From Plecoglossus altivelis (lineage: Eukaryota > Chordata > Actinopteri > Osmeriformes > Plecoglossidae): a stretch of 64,000 bases of DNA. Position 1 is the first letter of the stretch; each line of letters opens with the position of its first letter. The position numbers and the translations under genes were made by a program. The notes under the pieces were generated by a model. The model searched no databases. It had not been told where the DNA came from and worked only from the letters and a program-made list of their open reading frames with translations. Shown in pieces: positions 32,701 through 44,700 of the stretch. Location: NCBI GenBank assembly GCA_036571765.1, contig BROE01000011.1:1583841-1647840 (forward strand). Reading direction: 5' to 3'.

Positions 32701-35700
32701 NNNNNNNNNNNNNNNNNNNNNNNNNNNNNNNNNNNNNNNNNNNNNNNNNNNNNNNNNNNNNNNNNNNNNNNNNNNNNNNNNNNNNNNNNNNNNNNNNNNN
32801 NNNNNNNGAGTTAATCGTGTGTTGACTACGACTGTGTAGGTGGGGTGTGTGTGAAGGTGTGTGAGTGTGTGTGTGTAAGGTGTGTTTGAGGGTGTGTGTG
32901 TGTGCGTGTGTGTGTGTGTGTGTGAAGGTGTGTTTGAAGGTGTGCGTGTGTGTGTTTGTGTGTGGCGTGTGTGTTGTGGTGTGTGTGTGTGTGACGGTGT
33001 GTGAAGGTGTGTTTGAAGGTGGTGTGTGGTGTGTGTGTGTGTGTGTTGGTGTGTGTGTGAAGGTGTGTGTGTGTGTGTTTTGTGAAGGTTGTGTGTGAAG
33101 GTGGTGTGTGTGTGTGTGTTTTGAAGGATGTGTGTGTGTGTGTGTGTGAAGGGTGTGTGTGGTTTTTGAAGGTGTTGTGGTGTGTGTGTGTGTGGTGTGT
33201 GACGGTGTGTGTGAAGGTGTGTGTGTGTTTGCCCTCTCCAGCGCTCATCGAAGGTGCCGCTGCATTACTTGAGTAATCTCTCAATGTCTTAAGCATGCTG
33301 ATTATGCACTTGTGCATTCGATTGATCTCGTAAAGTCGTTTCATTAGCATTGACATCTATTCCGTGTCGATGTGTGCTTGCTCTCTGTTCACTGTGCTCG
33401 TTGTGTCCGTGTAGTGTGTGGTCTTATCATGTCTGTCTGTGAATGTAGATGATCAGAATGTAGATTTATCAAGTCCTCGTCTTCTGCTGTTTAGTCACGT
33501 GCGCTCCAGAATATGATGTCGGGTCTTGCCATCAGGACATACACGATAAGATCCAGGCACTACTTAACACGCTGTACGCTTCTCACTCACCATCCGATTC
33601 ATTAACACCAACAATTTCCGTCATCAATGAGACATAGGCAGATTGCAGATCAGGAATTGCACAGTTCATCGTCTGAGATATATTGTACTAAAGAGGAGTA
33701 GCGACACAGTTCTTGGAACGAGGTCTCCTCTGAGCTTAGGCTGAGCCCAAGGCTTCCTATCTCACGACGGCTTTGGGGGAGCATGACGTATTATGTTTTG
33801 GGTTTACGTTCCTTTGGTATTTCCCACTTGTCGTATATTATCATTGATATGGCGATCAACCTTTGGGGGCTTCTGGTTAAGGTGGTGCTACTAGCTGGTC
33901 GGTCAATGAGCTCCAGGATCAGCCGTGTCGCTCAAGTCAGTCATGTTCGAGATGCATAACTAGAACAAGCGTCCTTAAAATGCTTCTCCGCCGAACCCAA
34001 GCATGCGTCATCACGTAAACATTCTCGTAATGTTTACATCGTGTCAACAAAATCACTTAAACAAGCCATTTACTGCCAGGCCTCAGGATTTGACACAGAT
34101 TCAGAGATGTAGAACATGGAGACAGTCGTCTAAACAGTGGTACGACGTGAACATGAACATGCAGGTCATCCCTAACGGATCCGCTCCACAGTAGTACGGC
34201 GATGTATACGTGAGAGTCTGTATAAGTGCTTTAATCCTGGATCGATACAGCACAGCGGCTCAGCATTTGACTGCCGATCCAAGAGTTGTAGGTTTGAATC
34301 CCATTTGAATATCGCTTTGGATCAAATGTAGACATTTTGCTCAGGGGACTTTTCATATTTGGAGCAGGGCGATAGTTAAACGAACAATCGGGTGTGTTTT
34401 TTATGTTACCGAGGTCTAAACCTTGGGTGTTTCATTTGTCACTGCAGTACTGGGTTGTCATGACTACTGTCCTTGTGTTGTCATGACTACTGGCCCCTCC
34501 CACAGGTGCTGCTTTACTTTGGTTCAAGGCTGACTCGGCTGGCTTCTTCCTCCTCTGTCGGCTGCCGCTTCTCTCACCCCCCCCGCTCCTCCCTCCCTCT
34601 CCCCTTCACCCTCTCCCCCGCCGCCCATCGGGTCGCCCTCTTGTGTCTCCTCTCCTCTCTTCCGCTCCCCCCACTAAAGCGTCCCCCAGTTCAAAGCTGG
34701 CCCCGCCCTCCCCAGCCTCAGATGCCTCCTGGACCTCTCCAGGACTGCAGATCCCAGCCAGCCCACAGCGCTGAGAAACGCAGGGGTTAGAAGCATGCCC
34801 AATAGACAAGACAGATCAGACACAAAAACCGGAGACAGAAAGGAAACAGACAGACAGACAGGCAGGAAACAGGAAGACACTGACGGTGGGGACTAGAGCT
34901 ATGCCCATGAAATCAAGAGAAAAAACAACAACAACCATGGCGTGATGAAAACATGTGAAGGCGGGATCGAGGGACGACCTGAGTGTTGAGCTGTATATGT
35001 AGACAGGATGTGGGGGACACATCCTCAGAGGCCTCAAACATCCCCTCCTAGGACACCAGCAGGCAGGGAAGCTAGCAGGGTATGACACTAGGAGGGTAGG
35101 ACACTGGGAGAATAGCATGCTTGGAGACTAGGAAGTTAGGACGCTGGGAGGATACAACATTAGGATACAACATTCCAACCATTGTGCTACAATGGTTGGA
35201 GGCTAACAGGCTAGAATGCTATGAGGCTAGAATGGTTGAATGGCTCGGAGGCTAAGACGTTAAGAGGTTATGATGCTAGGAGCCCAGGAGAACTAAGAAG
35301 TAAGAACGCTAGGATACTAGGAAGCTAGGATGCTGGGAAGCTAGGATACTAGGAAGCTAGGATGCTGAGAAGCTAGGATACTAGGAAGCTAGGATACTAG
35401 GAAGCTAGGATGCTGGGAAGCTAGGATACTAGGAAGCTATGAGGCGTCTGAGGGAGTATCCCAGTTTGACCCCCTGCACACCCGGCTCAGATCAGACCTG
35501 TGTCGGTGTGCGAGCCAGGTTGCTGTAGGCTCACCTGATCTTGCGCATGCCCTTGGTCCTCTCCGATTGGACGGACATGTGGCTGGTGCTGCTGAGACGA
35601 GACGCGCTCGACATGGCGGACACATCACTGACATCACTGTCTGATGACTTGAATGACAGGTTGTCCGGGGCTTTCCCCTGCGGACACGTGTGAAACGCAC

Positions 35701-38700
35701 ACAAACGCACACATCGGATGGTTATTATGCACACCAGGCAGACTGTGAACACAGAAAACGACCAGCCCCGCCCTTTTCCCTCTTCTGTAACCAACAGCCC
35801 CCTTGTAGCCTTCCTTCGTCTGCCCCTCCTCTACCCTCCCTCTCACCCCTTTCCTGCCTGTCTCCTCTGTTTATCTGAAGGATTCTTACCTTGGAGGGAT
35901 CCTTCATTGCACCTGCAGAGAGCGAGAGAGACAGAGAGAGAAGGAAAACAGGGAGGAAACAGGAAAGATATTGTAATTTCAGTTTATTTATTCCTGTAAC
36001 TAAAGGTACGAATGACCCAGTGAGAGAGAGCGCTACAGAAAGCAAGACAGAGAAAGGAAGAGAGAACAAGGCCAGCATAGAGACACCAGGCTGTAGACTG
36101 CAGGTTAGAGGGAGGAAGTGCACTCTGCTCTGTCAGGCCACTCATTCGTTAAACTGTCAAGGCCCGCTAGGCGACGCCCTTCTACACAACAGTCCACTAG
36201 GCCACAGCCCCACTAGACCACACCCCTACTTGACACACTAAAGCACTTACTGACACACACGTTCACTGAAGAAAACACACTAACACACACACAGAAGCAC
36301 ACACTGACACACAAACAGACACACACTCTGACAACCGCTCAACATGCTGATTTCCAACTTAAACTGCATCATAGATCGGCCTTTTGAGGAAGTATTTGGT
36401 TGGAACTATTTCAATCAGTTACAGAAAAGCAATAAATGTACAAAGAAATGCATTTGTTTTCTGTCTTCTTATGAATACAGACAGTAAGTGACACTCTCAG
36501 CACAGTAACAGACAGCAACTGCCAGGAGACAAACCAAATCAAAACTATGAATTCTTATTTAATATCACAGCCAGTCTGTTGGTGCTCACACACACACAGA
36601 TACACATTGTAGGAAATTAGATGAAGGAATCAGGAGGGCGAGGATGAGGAGGCCGATGGAGGGATGATAGAGAAGGAGGGGATGAGTGCCGCTACCTTCT
36701 TCTCTGTTCTGGGGCGATGTCTCCTCTGCTTGCCGACAGCAGGATTGATGGATGGACGGATGGATGAATAGATGGACGAACAAATGGATGGATGAATGGA
36801 TGGGGAGATGGACATACAGGCGTACAGATGGAGGATTGGATGGACGGACGGACGAGATGGAGAGAGAGAACACACAAATGAGAAACAAACAACCAAAACT
36901 AAGGGAACGTGACTTGTGAACGCCCAGCCAAAGAGGAAACACCACCCGTGAGCTCTAAAAAGGGCAGGAAGTGGCGAAGAGGAGGAGCTACAGCCCTTCA
37001 CCTGACCTACTTGGCAACAGGACCCAGAGGGTGGTCTGCACCTGTCGGGGTCCTAGAGACAGTCAGATTGGGCTTTTCGCCAGCAGTCATAGACAGCGCT
37101 AAAGGAGGGCGTTGGACACAAACACACACACACACACACTGTGACTCACCTGGCTAGTGAGAGGGGAAAAACGTGACCTTTAACTAAGGACTGTCACAAA
37201 ATCACGTGGCTACCAAGTTAAGGCCATACCCGTGCAGTAAACATCTAGCCAGGATTTAAAACTGGCACCGTTATAAAAGAGTGTGTGGGTGATTAAGCAA
37301 GTGACATAAACGTGTGTACGTGTGTGATGTGTGTTTGTGTGTGCAACCTCGATGACTTTGTGCAGGAAGGTAACTATGGAAACCGCAGAGAGACAATTAG
37401 AAGCTCAGTCTAACTGCATCTAATGTCTACCAAAATAGAGCCCATCTTTGTAGCAGGAGAAAGAAAAGGGAAACTGAGAGGAGAGGGGATGAGAAGGAAA
37501 AGGAGATGGAGGAGGGAACGAGGAGGAAGGAGGTGACAAGAAGGAAAAGGAGGAAGAGGAGGAAGGGGAGAGAGGAAGGCAACCTTCTCTCAAGAAACTG
37601 CTATACTGACAGTCTTCCAGGTGGTTGTCTGACATGTTCATATCCGCAGACTAACGCCACTTTACTACAGCCTAGTTTGACTGACAACGCACTGCCATTC
37701 ATTCATTCATCCATCCATCCATCCATCCATCCATTCATTCATTCATACTGCTACTGCATGTGCAAGTGAAGCTAATCCTCTACTTGTACTTGCAAAATGG
37801 CTCAGAATTGAGATAAACGTTTGTGTATGAATGCAGAAGGCCCATCGTACCACAGACGTTTCACACCTCCAAGGAGGTTAACTTCTACAGTATACTGGCG
37901 CATGTTATCACTGAAGAGGTAACTTCTATACTGGTGAATGTTATCACTGAGGAGGTAACTTCTATACTGGTGCATGTTATCACAGAGGAGCTAACTTCTA
38001 TACTGGTGCATGTTATCACTGAAGAGGTAACTTCTATACTGGCGCATGTTATCACTGAAGAGGTAACTTCTATACTGGTGCATGTTATCACTGAAGAGGT
38101 AACTTCTATACTGGTGAATGTTACCACTGGGGAAGTAACCTCTATACTGGTGAATGTTACCACTCTGAAGAGGAGGAAAGTAGGAATGAGTGTTTCTAGA
38201 GGAGGATTCTGGAGAGTTCTGGAGCAGACGGCAAACAGGAACACACTACTCTGCCTGAACACCACAGCAAAGACGTAAACATGAGGGATCACTGAGTTAC
38301 ACACACACTCACACATGCGCACGCACACACACACACACACTCCCAGGACCCTCATGTTTGACCAAATGCAGTAAGGAGAAGCTGTCTCATAGCCCTGGTC
38401 CTGGGTCAGTTAGACCTGCCTCTGCTGTAAAACGTCAGAGCAGGGGTGGGTGGAGGAGACCTGACCCCAGATCAGGCTTTTGAGACGCTTCTTTGCCTCA
38501 CACACACCTGGCTGGGAGGGCGTGGAGCTACCTGGCTCTGGGGGGGCAGGGCTACATGGCAGCATACCATTGGCCTTCTTCTGTTGGTCCTCCCACGTCA
38601 CCTCTGACACCACAGAGACAGGGACGAGTCATAAACACACACACACACACACACACAGAGGCACAGGTACACGGACACATACACACACATGTACCATCAC

Positions 38701-41700
38701 ACGCACAGAGGCAGGCACACACACATACATACATACACAAAAGCACCTAAAAAGGCAAGCAATGCACCTATGCATTCTTAACACTCCAACCATACCCACA
38801 TACTCATCAACACACACACACACACACACACAGACACACACATACACATATTCAAAGCGTATGATTTTTACATGCTTACAATCACACTCATACATACGCA
38901 TTTCTATACACCCCCATACAACCTACTTATTTACCATATATATTGAAGTCTAAAACTACTCTTCTTTCTACGATGCAGTTTCACTCATGTGACTTGACTG
39001 CCTCCTACAGCACACATTGTTTAAGTACACCACCACCAAAAACGACACAAACTTAACAAGCTGTTATCATCAGCAGCATTTGTCTATCCAACAAGTCACT
39101 AACTAGCCACATGATTGACTACTTAGCCAGATCATTAACTAACTCACTAACTAACATTCCACATAATGTCCAAATGACACTCTAAACAGCTCTCAGATAC
39201 AGGAGCAAACGTACATAGAATACATGACAACCCAACATGTCAAGCCCACCTACATGCTCCACCACACACCTACACACACACAACACCGCACCAACGACAA
39301 CCTCAGCAACGCACCTACCGGCCCCTCACCACGGCATCTACAGCACCTCCCTCAACACTACACACCTCACCACGGAGCACGAGCTACACACTCCACACAC
39401 ACCTGACACAGCTACCATACCACGCATCAAACAGGCCAGTATAAGAATGACTCCACCACATTGCAAAACATCTCCACCACAGCACGCTCAGAACACACTA
39501 CTCCAACCACGCACCTACACACTTCTCCACCATACACACCCTACTCACTGCCACCACCGAGCGCTACAACACTCCACCCGCACGGTCACACACTTTCGAC
39601 CTAACACACTTCATACACTCCACCACACATCAACACACTCCATCACGCACCTACACACTCCACCTACACACTCCACCACGCAACTACACACTCTAACACA
39701 CACCAGCACACACTTGCCTTTTCTTCCATTCACTGGTGTGCCTTGTCGCTTCTCAGGCTCTGATTGGTGAAAAACACAAAGTATGATGATGAAGATGAAA
39801 TGAGGGGTCAGCACACAAAAACACACACACATGATCGTATATACCTACACTCTGACACACAATATATGCACACACACAAAAGAACTCACATTCACCCCCA
39901 CATCCAGACATGTGCAAGCACTGGGTAGTTTTAATAGCTAAAGATATGAAGCTAGACACACCTGGCACTGGAGTGGACGGGGGCGGTGCCGGAGATGGGC
40001 AGGGGCTGGGGGAGGAGCACGGGGTTGGACGCGCAGGGTGTGAGGGCAAAGGGGTGGAGGCAAGGGGTGTGGACAGGGCGGGGCTTGCTGCTGGACAGGC
40101 GGTGGGGCTTGTTGGACTGGGGGAGGGGCTTGCTGATGGACAGGGGGTGGAGCTTGTTGAATGGGGGGAGGGGCTTGATATTGGACAGGAGGTGGAGCTT
40201 GTTGGATAGGGGGAGGGGCTTGATACTGGATTGGGGATGGGGCATTTTGTATTTGGGGTGGAGCTTGATACTGTACAGGGGGAGCGGCTTGTTGGACTGG
40301 GGGTGGGGCTTGATACTGGACTGGGGGAGGGGCTTGCTGATGGAATTGGGGAGGGGCTTGGTGATTGATGGAGGGAGGGGCTTGGTGATTAACAGAGGGA
40401 GGGGCTTGGTGTTGATACGTCATCGTTGCTGCAGTTACAGGTGTGTCCAGAGATGGAGGAAGAAATTGAAAGAAAATGAAGAAATGCATGAAGAACAGAC
40501 AGATAGACAGTCAGAAATACAGACAGATAGTAAAAGTACAAACACGATGATGATAGATGAAAGGTGAATCTGTGACATGAACCTATTCTAGAAGGGCAGC
40601 CCTGACCAAGCAGGCAGCCAACCTATCAGCTACATCCTTGACTCACAGGAAGCTGATGTGTGTCAAAGGTTGAGAGAAGTTACTGGCAGAAAAGCATGGA
40701 CGCTGGAAGCTGTTCCCTCTGATTAGAGAGCTTACGCAATCAAGTTCTCTGTTCTCCTGTTCTCCAGACTGGCTGCTATCTTGAGAATTTTGTTTCAACA
40801 CCTCACATAAATATCAGAACTCCCTACTTTGCACTGTGACACAGATCGTTCCTTCACTCTCTTACTATCAGTAGGATCTGTATAAAAGCACCAGCTAAAC
40901 CTGTAAATGTAAGAGGCCCCAGGGTCTGTCCTGTCACTGTCTGACTTGTCTGACAGAACTACAGCTTTTAAACACCAGACAGAGATCAAACGACACTTAA
41001 AACTTCCACAGCACAACTCAGCCCAACATCGTTCCAATTTAAAACTTTAGGACACCGATACCTAGCTGAGACAGACAGACATGTACAGACCAGTTACAGA
41101 CCAGTCAGGCACCAGTCATAGACCAGTTAGGCACAAGTTAGTAGTCCAGTATTGACTAGTAGAGACCGATACAGACCATTACAGACCAGTACATACCAGT
41201 TACAGACCAGTATAGACCAGTTACAGACCATTTACAGACTAGTTAGAGACCAGTACAGACTAGTCCAGACTAGTCAGGCAGGGTACACACCTTGGTAAGG
41301 CTCAATCATCTCTTCGCCATCTTCTGGGCCATAGGAGAGAGAAGCCATCTTGGCTGTTATATCACATATGTACCAACATGCTAAACTACACATATTGACA
41401 TACCCATGTTCATGCACACCAACCTTGTAACCAACACATGTTCATTTGTTCCAACATATTACTGTAAACATGTTCATACACACCAACACACACTTGTTGA
41501 CCTGCACCTGCTCATTCATACCTACACGCTAACCTAGAGATGCTGACCTTCTCATGTTCATACACACCAACATACTAACATAATCCATGCCAACATGTTA
41601 ATTTACATATTCTTGACCACCGATACACAAACCTACACCAGTTGACATATATATGTTAACCAACAAATGTTCGTACACACCAACATACTAACCTACACAT

Positions 41701-44700
41701 GTTAATCTACACACGGCTATATATATGTATACCAAAAACACTAACCTACACGTTCATATACCCTAAAATGTTAAGACATACATGTCTATACAAACCAGAA
41801 GGTTAATCTACACATGTTCAAACACATGTTGAAACACAGCAACATTTTAACCCATGCTACCTTACAAGTTCACCAACATAAACATGTTGACACACATATT
41901 CACTCCCAAGCCACACCACACCCGCATCAAGCTAACACAGACACCAACACACTACACATTCCTTCCTCACAGGTTCATGACTCTATCTGCAGTCTGAGGG
42001 TCTTACTGAGGGGTCTTCCTTCTACAGGAAGACCTTCCTTCTACAGGAAGACCCTCCTTCTGCAGGAAGACCCTCCTTCTACAGGAAGACCCTCCCTCTG
42101 CAGGAAGACCCTCCTTCTGCAGGAAGACCCCTCAGACGCTTAAAGGGAACAGGAAGCAGATGACTCACTTCTGTCCAGCGGCCCCTTCGGAGGGACGATT
42201 GGTAGCTGCCGTCCTCTGCGCCCGCATACCGGGGTGCTGGAAGGGCTGGTTTGGACCGACCCACTCCGGGGGTTGGACCTGTGGTACAGAGAGGGTTAGT
42301 CGGGTAACTGGCGGGGACACTGCATCACCACGACCAGACTGGGTTTCCTGCTTCCCAGCCTTCTCTTGGAATTGCATTGTCGGGAAAGTGTCGATAAATG
42401 TATAAACAAGAGTAACACATCACCATAATAGAATAAGTATATACACAGGGGCGAAACAAAAGTAAAATGTCTATTTCCATGGTTGTACATATTTCCCAGG
42501 ACTATCCCATGCAGAGAGGTAAATATGTAGCGATCATGTTCATTTCAGGCGGGGCGTGGCCCTCGCACGCTAAAATGTCACATGCTCTGAACGGTGAGTC
42601 CTTCAGCCTTCGCAGCACCTGTGCACCCCTGACCAGGCTCCCTTCATCTGCCTTGGTGAACCAGGCTATGACATCACCCTCTTCATCTTTGTCCAACAGT
42701 TCAGGGTCAACCACACAGACTGCCGTTACATAAGAGGTCCCATAAGTTCCAACCTCAGTAAAAAAAAAAAGGTTTAGTAATTCACAAAAATATTGCCCTG
42801 TTCAACATTTTTAAATGACCCACTATCATTTGCATCTGGTTGGACGTAATTTGTCACTGAGATGAGATAAATCAAGTACGTTAAATCACTCAAAGGGTCC
42901 AACAGGGAATTGTCCAGGACTTATGTGTATAGGGGACAGTTGATTTGTCTCACAGGGTGAGCCTAGGGTGCCTGATCTGCAGGTTAGAGGTGCTGGGAAG
43001 TATGAGGAACATTAACTTGCTGCTGGCTGCCTGAGCTGCAAAGCTGCAAGGAAAGATTCAGAGGAAGTGACCCGGTCGACCCTCTTCTTCTCCCCTCATA
43101 CACACACCACAGTCTACCAAACAACCAAATGAACCATCGACCAAAAGAGGATGCTGTTAAATAAACCAAAACGTAAATATTAGTAAACAAAGCAAACGAG
43201 GAACAAATAAAACAATAGCGAGCATAAAGGAAGTGAGGGTTGGGAGCACACCATTATATCCAGGATATAAAGACTGTGTCTCCAACCCAGACCTGGGGTT
43301 AGTAATGTACGAGTCTACAGACGCAGGGAGACCACCTGCCACTCAGGGACATCACACGATGACGCGGCGGATAAGAAGGACGGGTGAGCGAACGAGCGAA
43401 CGGTTGGGCAGGGGGAAAGGGGGGGGGGTGGAGTTAGTTGGAGGCGTGGCTGGCTGTGATTGGTCAGGGTCACCTCGATAAGGCGGGTGAGGGAGGGGCG
43501 GATCTTCCGGAGGGGAGGGACGGCATTGACCTCATGTAGGCGGAGTCGGCTCGTTCTGTGGAGCGCGAGCGTGTGTAGATGGGGTGATCCACCATGGCCC
43601 GCTGGTCAGCTGACCGCGACCTGTGGTAGAAGCCACGCCTGTCCATGCCGCGGCTGTACCTGCAAACGGTCGTTAAGTCAGCTAGTTAGCTAAAGTAGCT
43701 TAGTCAGTTTGGTTATTTATTCATTGCCCAGTTGGCCACCAGTCTGTCCGTCACCAAGGCAAACAGTTAAATTGAGGAGGAAAGGGTGTGTATTAGTGAA
43801 GATCAGAGACACTCAAAGTACTACATCTCCCATGATGTAGTGTGGAGGAAGCTGCGGGAGTTGGAGGTTAGACTTGATTTCCACCTGTGGAGAAAAGGTA
43901 CATTAAGACCACTCATTTACATGGAGCACTGAAGTAGCCCTGTTCCAAACTCTGTCTGGTAGAACCCCTTTATATGGTTCCTCCTGTCCCCAGAGGGTTT
44001 TCATGTGCACTAGAACCTTCCTACAAACCTATACACGCATTCCGGAAACTTCTAGAATTCAAAAATAAAGATAGCATCTTACTGAGTGTAGCATCTGTAG
44101 CTGCCACAAGGCTAGTCTTAGCAGGCTAAGCTAAGCTAATTTCTAGGATAGGTGAGGCTAGTTAAAGCTAGGCTAGTTGAGGCTAGGCTAAGCTAATTAC
44201 CTCATCAGCTCCTCATCGTAGGCCTCACACTCAGCAGGGAAGTCTGGGATGTGATCCTCTCTTCACCATAACAAAAACAACAAATTGTGCATCAAACCTC
44301 TACGGACCAAACAGAGATTTCCTCTGACAGTCAAGAGAACAAGTCTATTCTTAAAACCACAGGGCATCATGGCCTAAGATCACACTAATCAAATAGCGAT
44401 AAAGCCTTATACTGCACCTATGGCATGAGGCTTGACCTCAATTGACTTAAACTCCTAAATAGCCAGTAAATCATGTGATTAGATTGCTAGTGTGCTCTAC
44501 AGCACTGTTGTCCTACAGGCCCACTAGAACTACAGGAAGCATGTGACATGAAGAAGGCTACATCAGCAGGGACTAGTGGACTCTATTGTGCTACTGGATA
44601 GTATGTACCTTTCTGTGTCTGTGCAAGACTCAATTTCTATCCTGGGGCAGTTCCTATTGTGTGAACCAAGTCCCATGTTAATAATTTCTGACAATGACAA

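Larger units (their letters stand above)
35913..39717 (-). other. RIMS2 linker intron(s) with simple repeats and possible microexons
   Basis: The interval contains CA tracts (36,290-36,320; 38,635-38,660; 38,809-38,850), GGAT-type repeat (36,742-36,850), CATC/CATT repeat (37,698-37,746), A/G-rich sequence (37,455-37,580), and a 36-base minisatellite (37,890-38,165). CACAC-rich low-complexity sequence follows (39,240-39,715). Possible microexons are listed separately. Confidence 0.7.

Noticed and set aside
32826..33356. 176-codon Thr/His-rich minus-strand ORF
   Set aside because: It is the GT-rich minisatellite read on the complementary strand.
34230..34310. Possible tRNA gene
   Set aside because: There is a B-box-like motif, but the stems do not pair well and the downstream tail is SINE-like, so it is called a SINE fragment.
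37890..38165. CRISPR-like regular repeat array
   Set aside because: Units are contiguous with no unique spacers. It is a minisatellite in vertebrate DNA.
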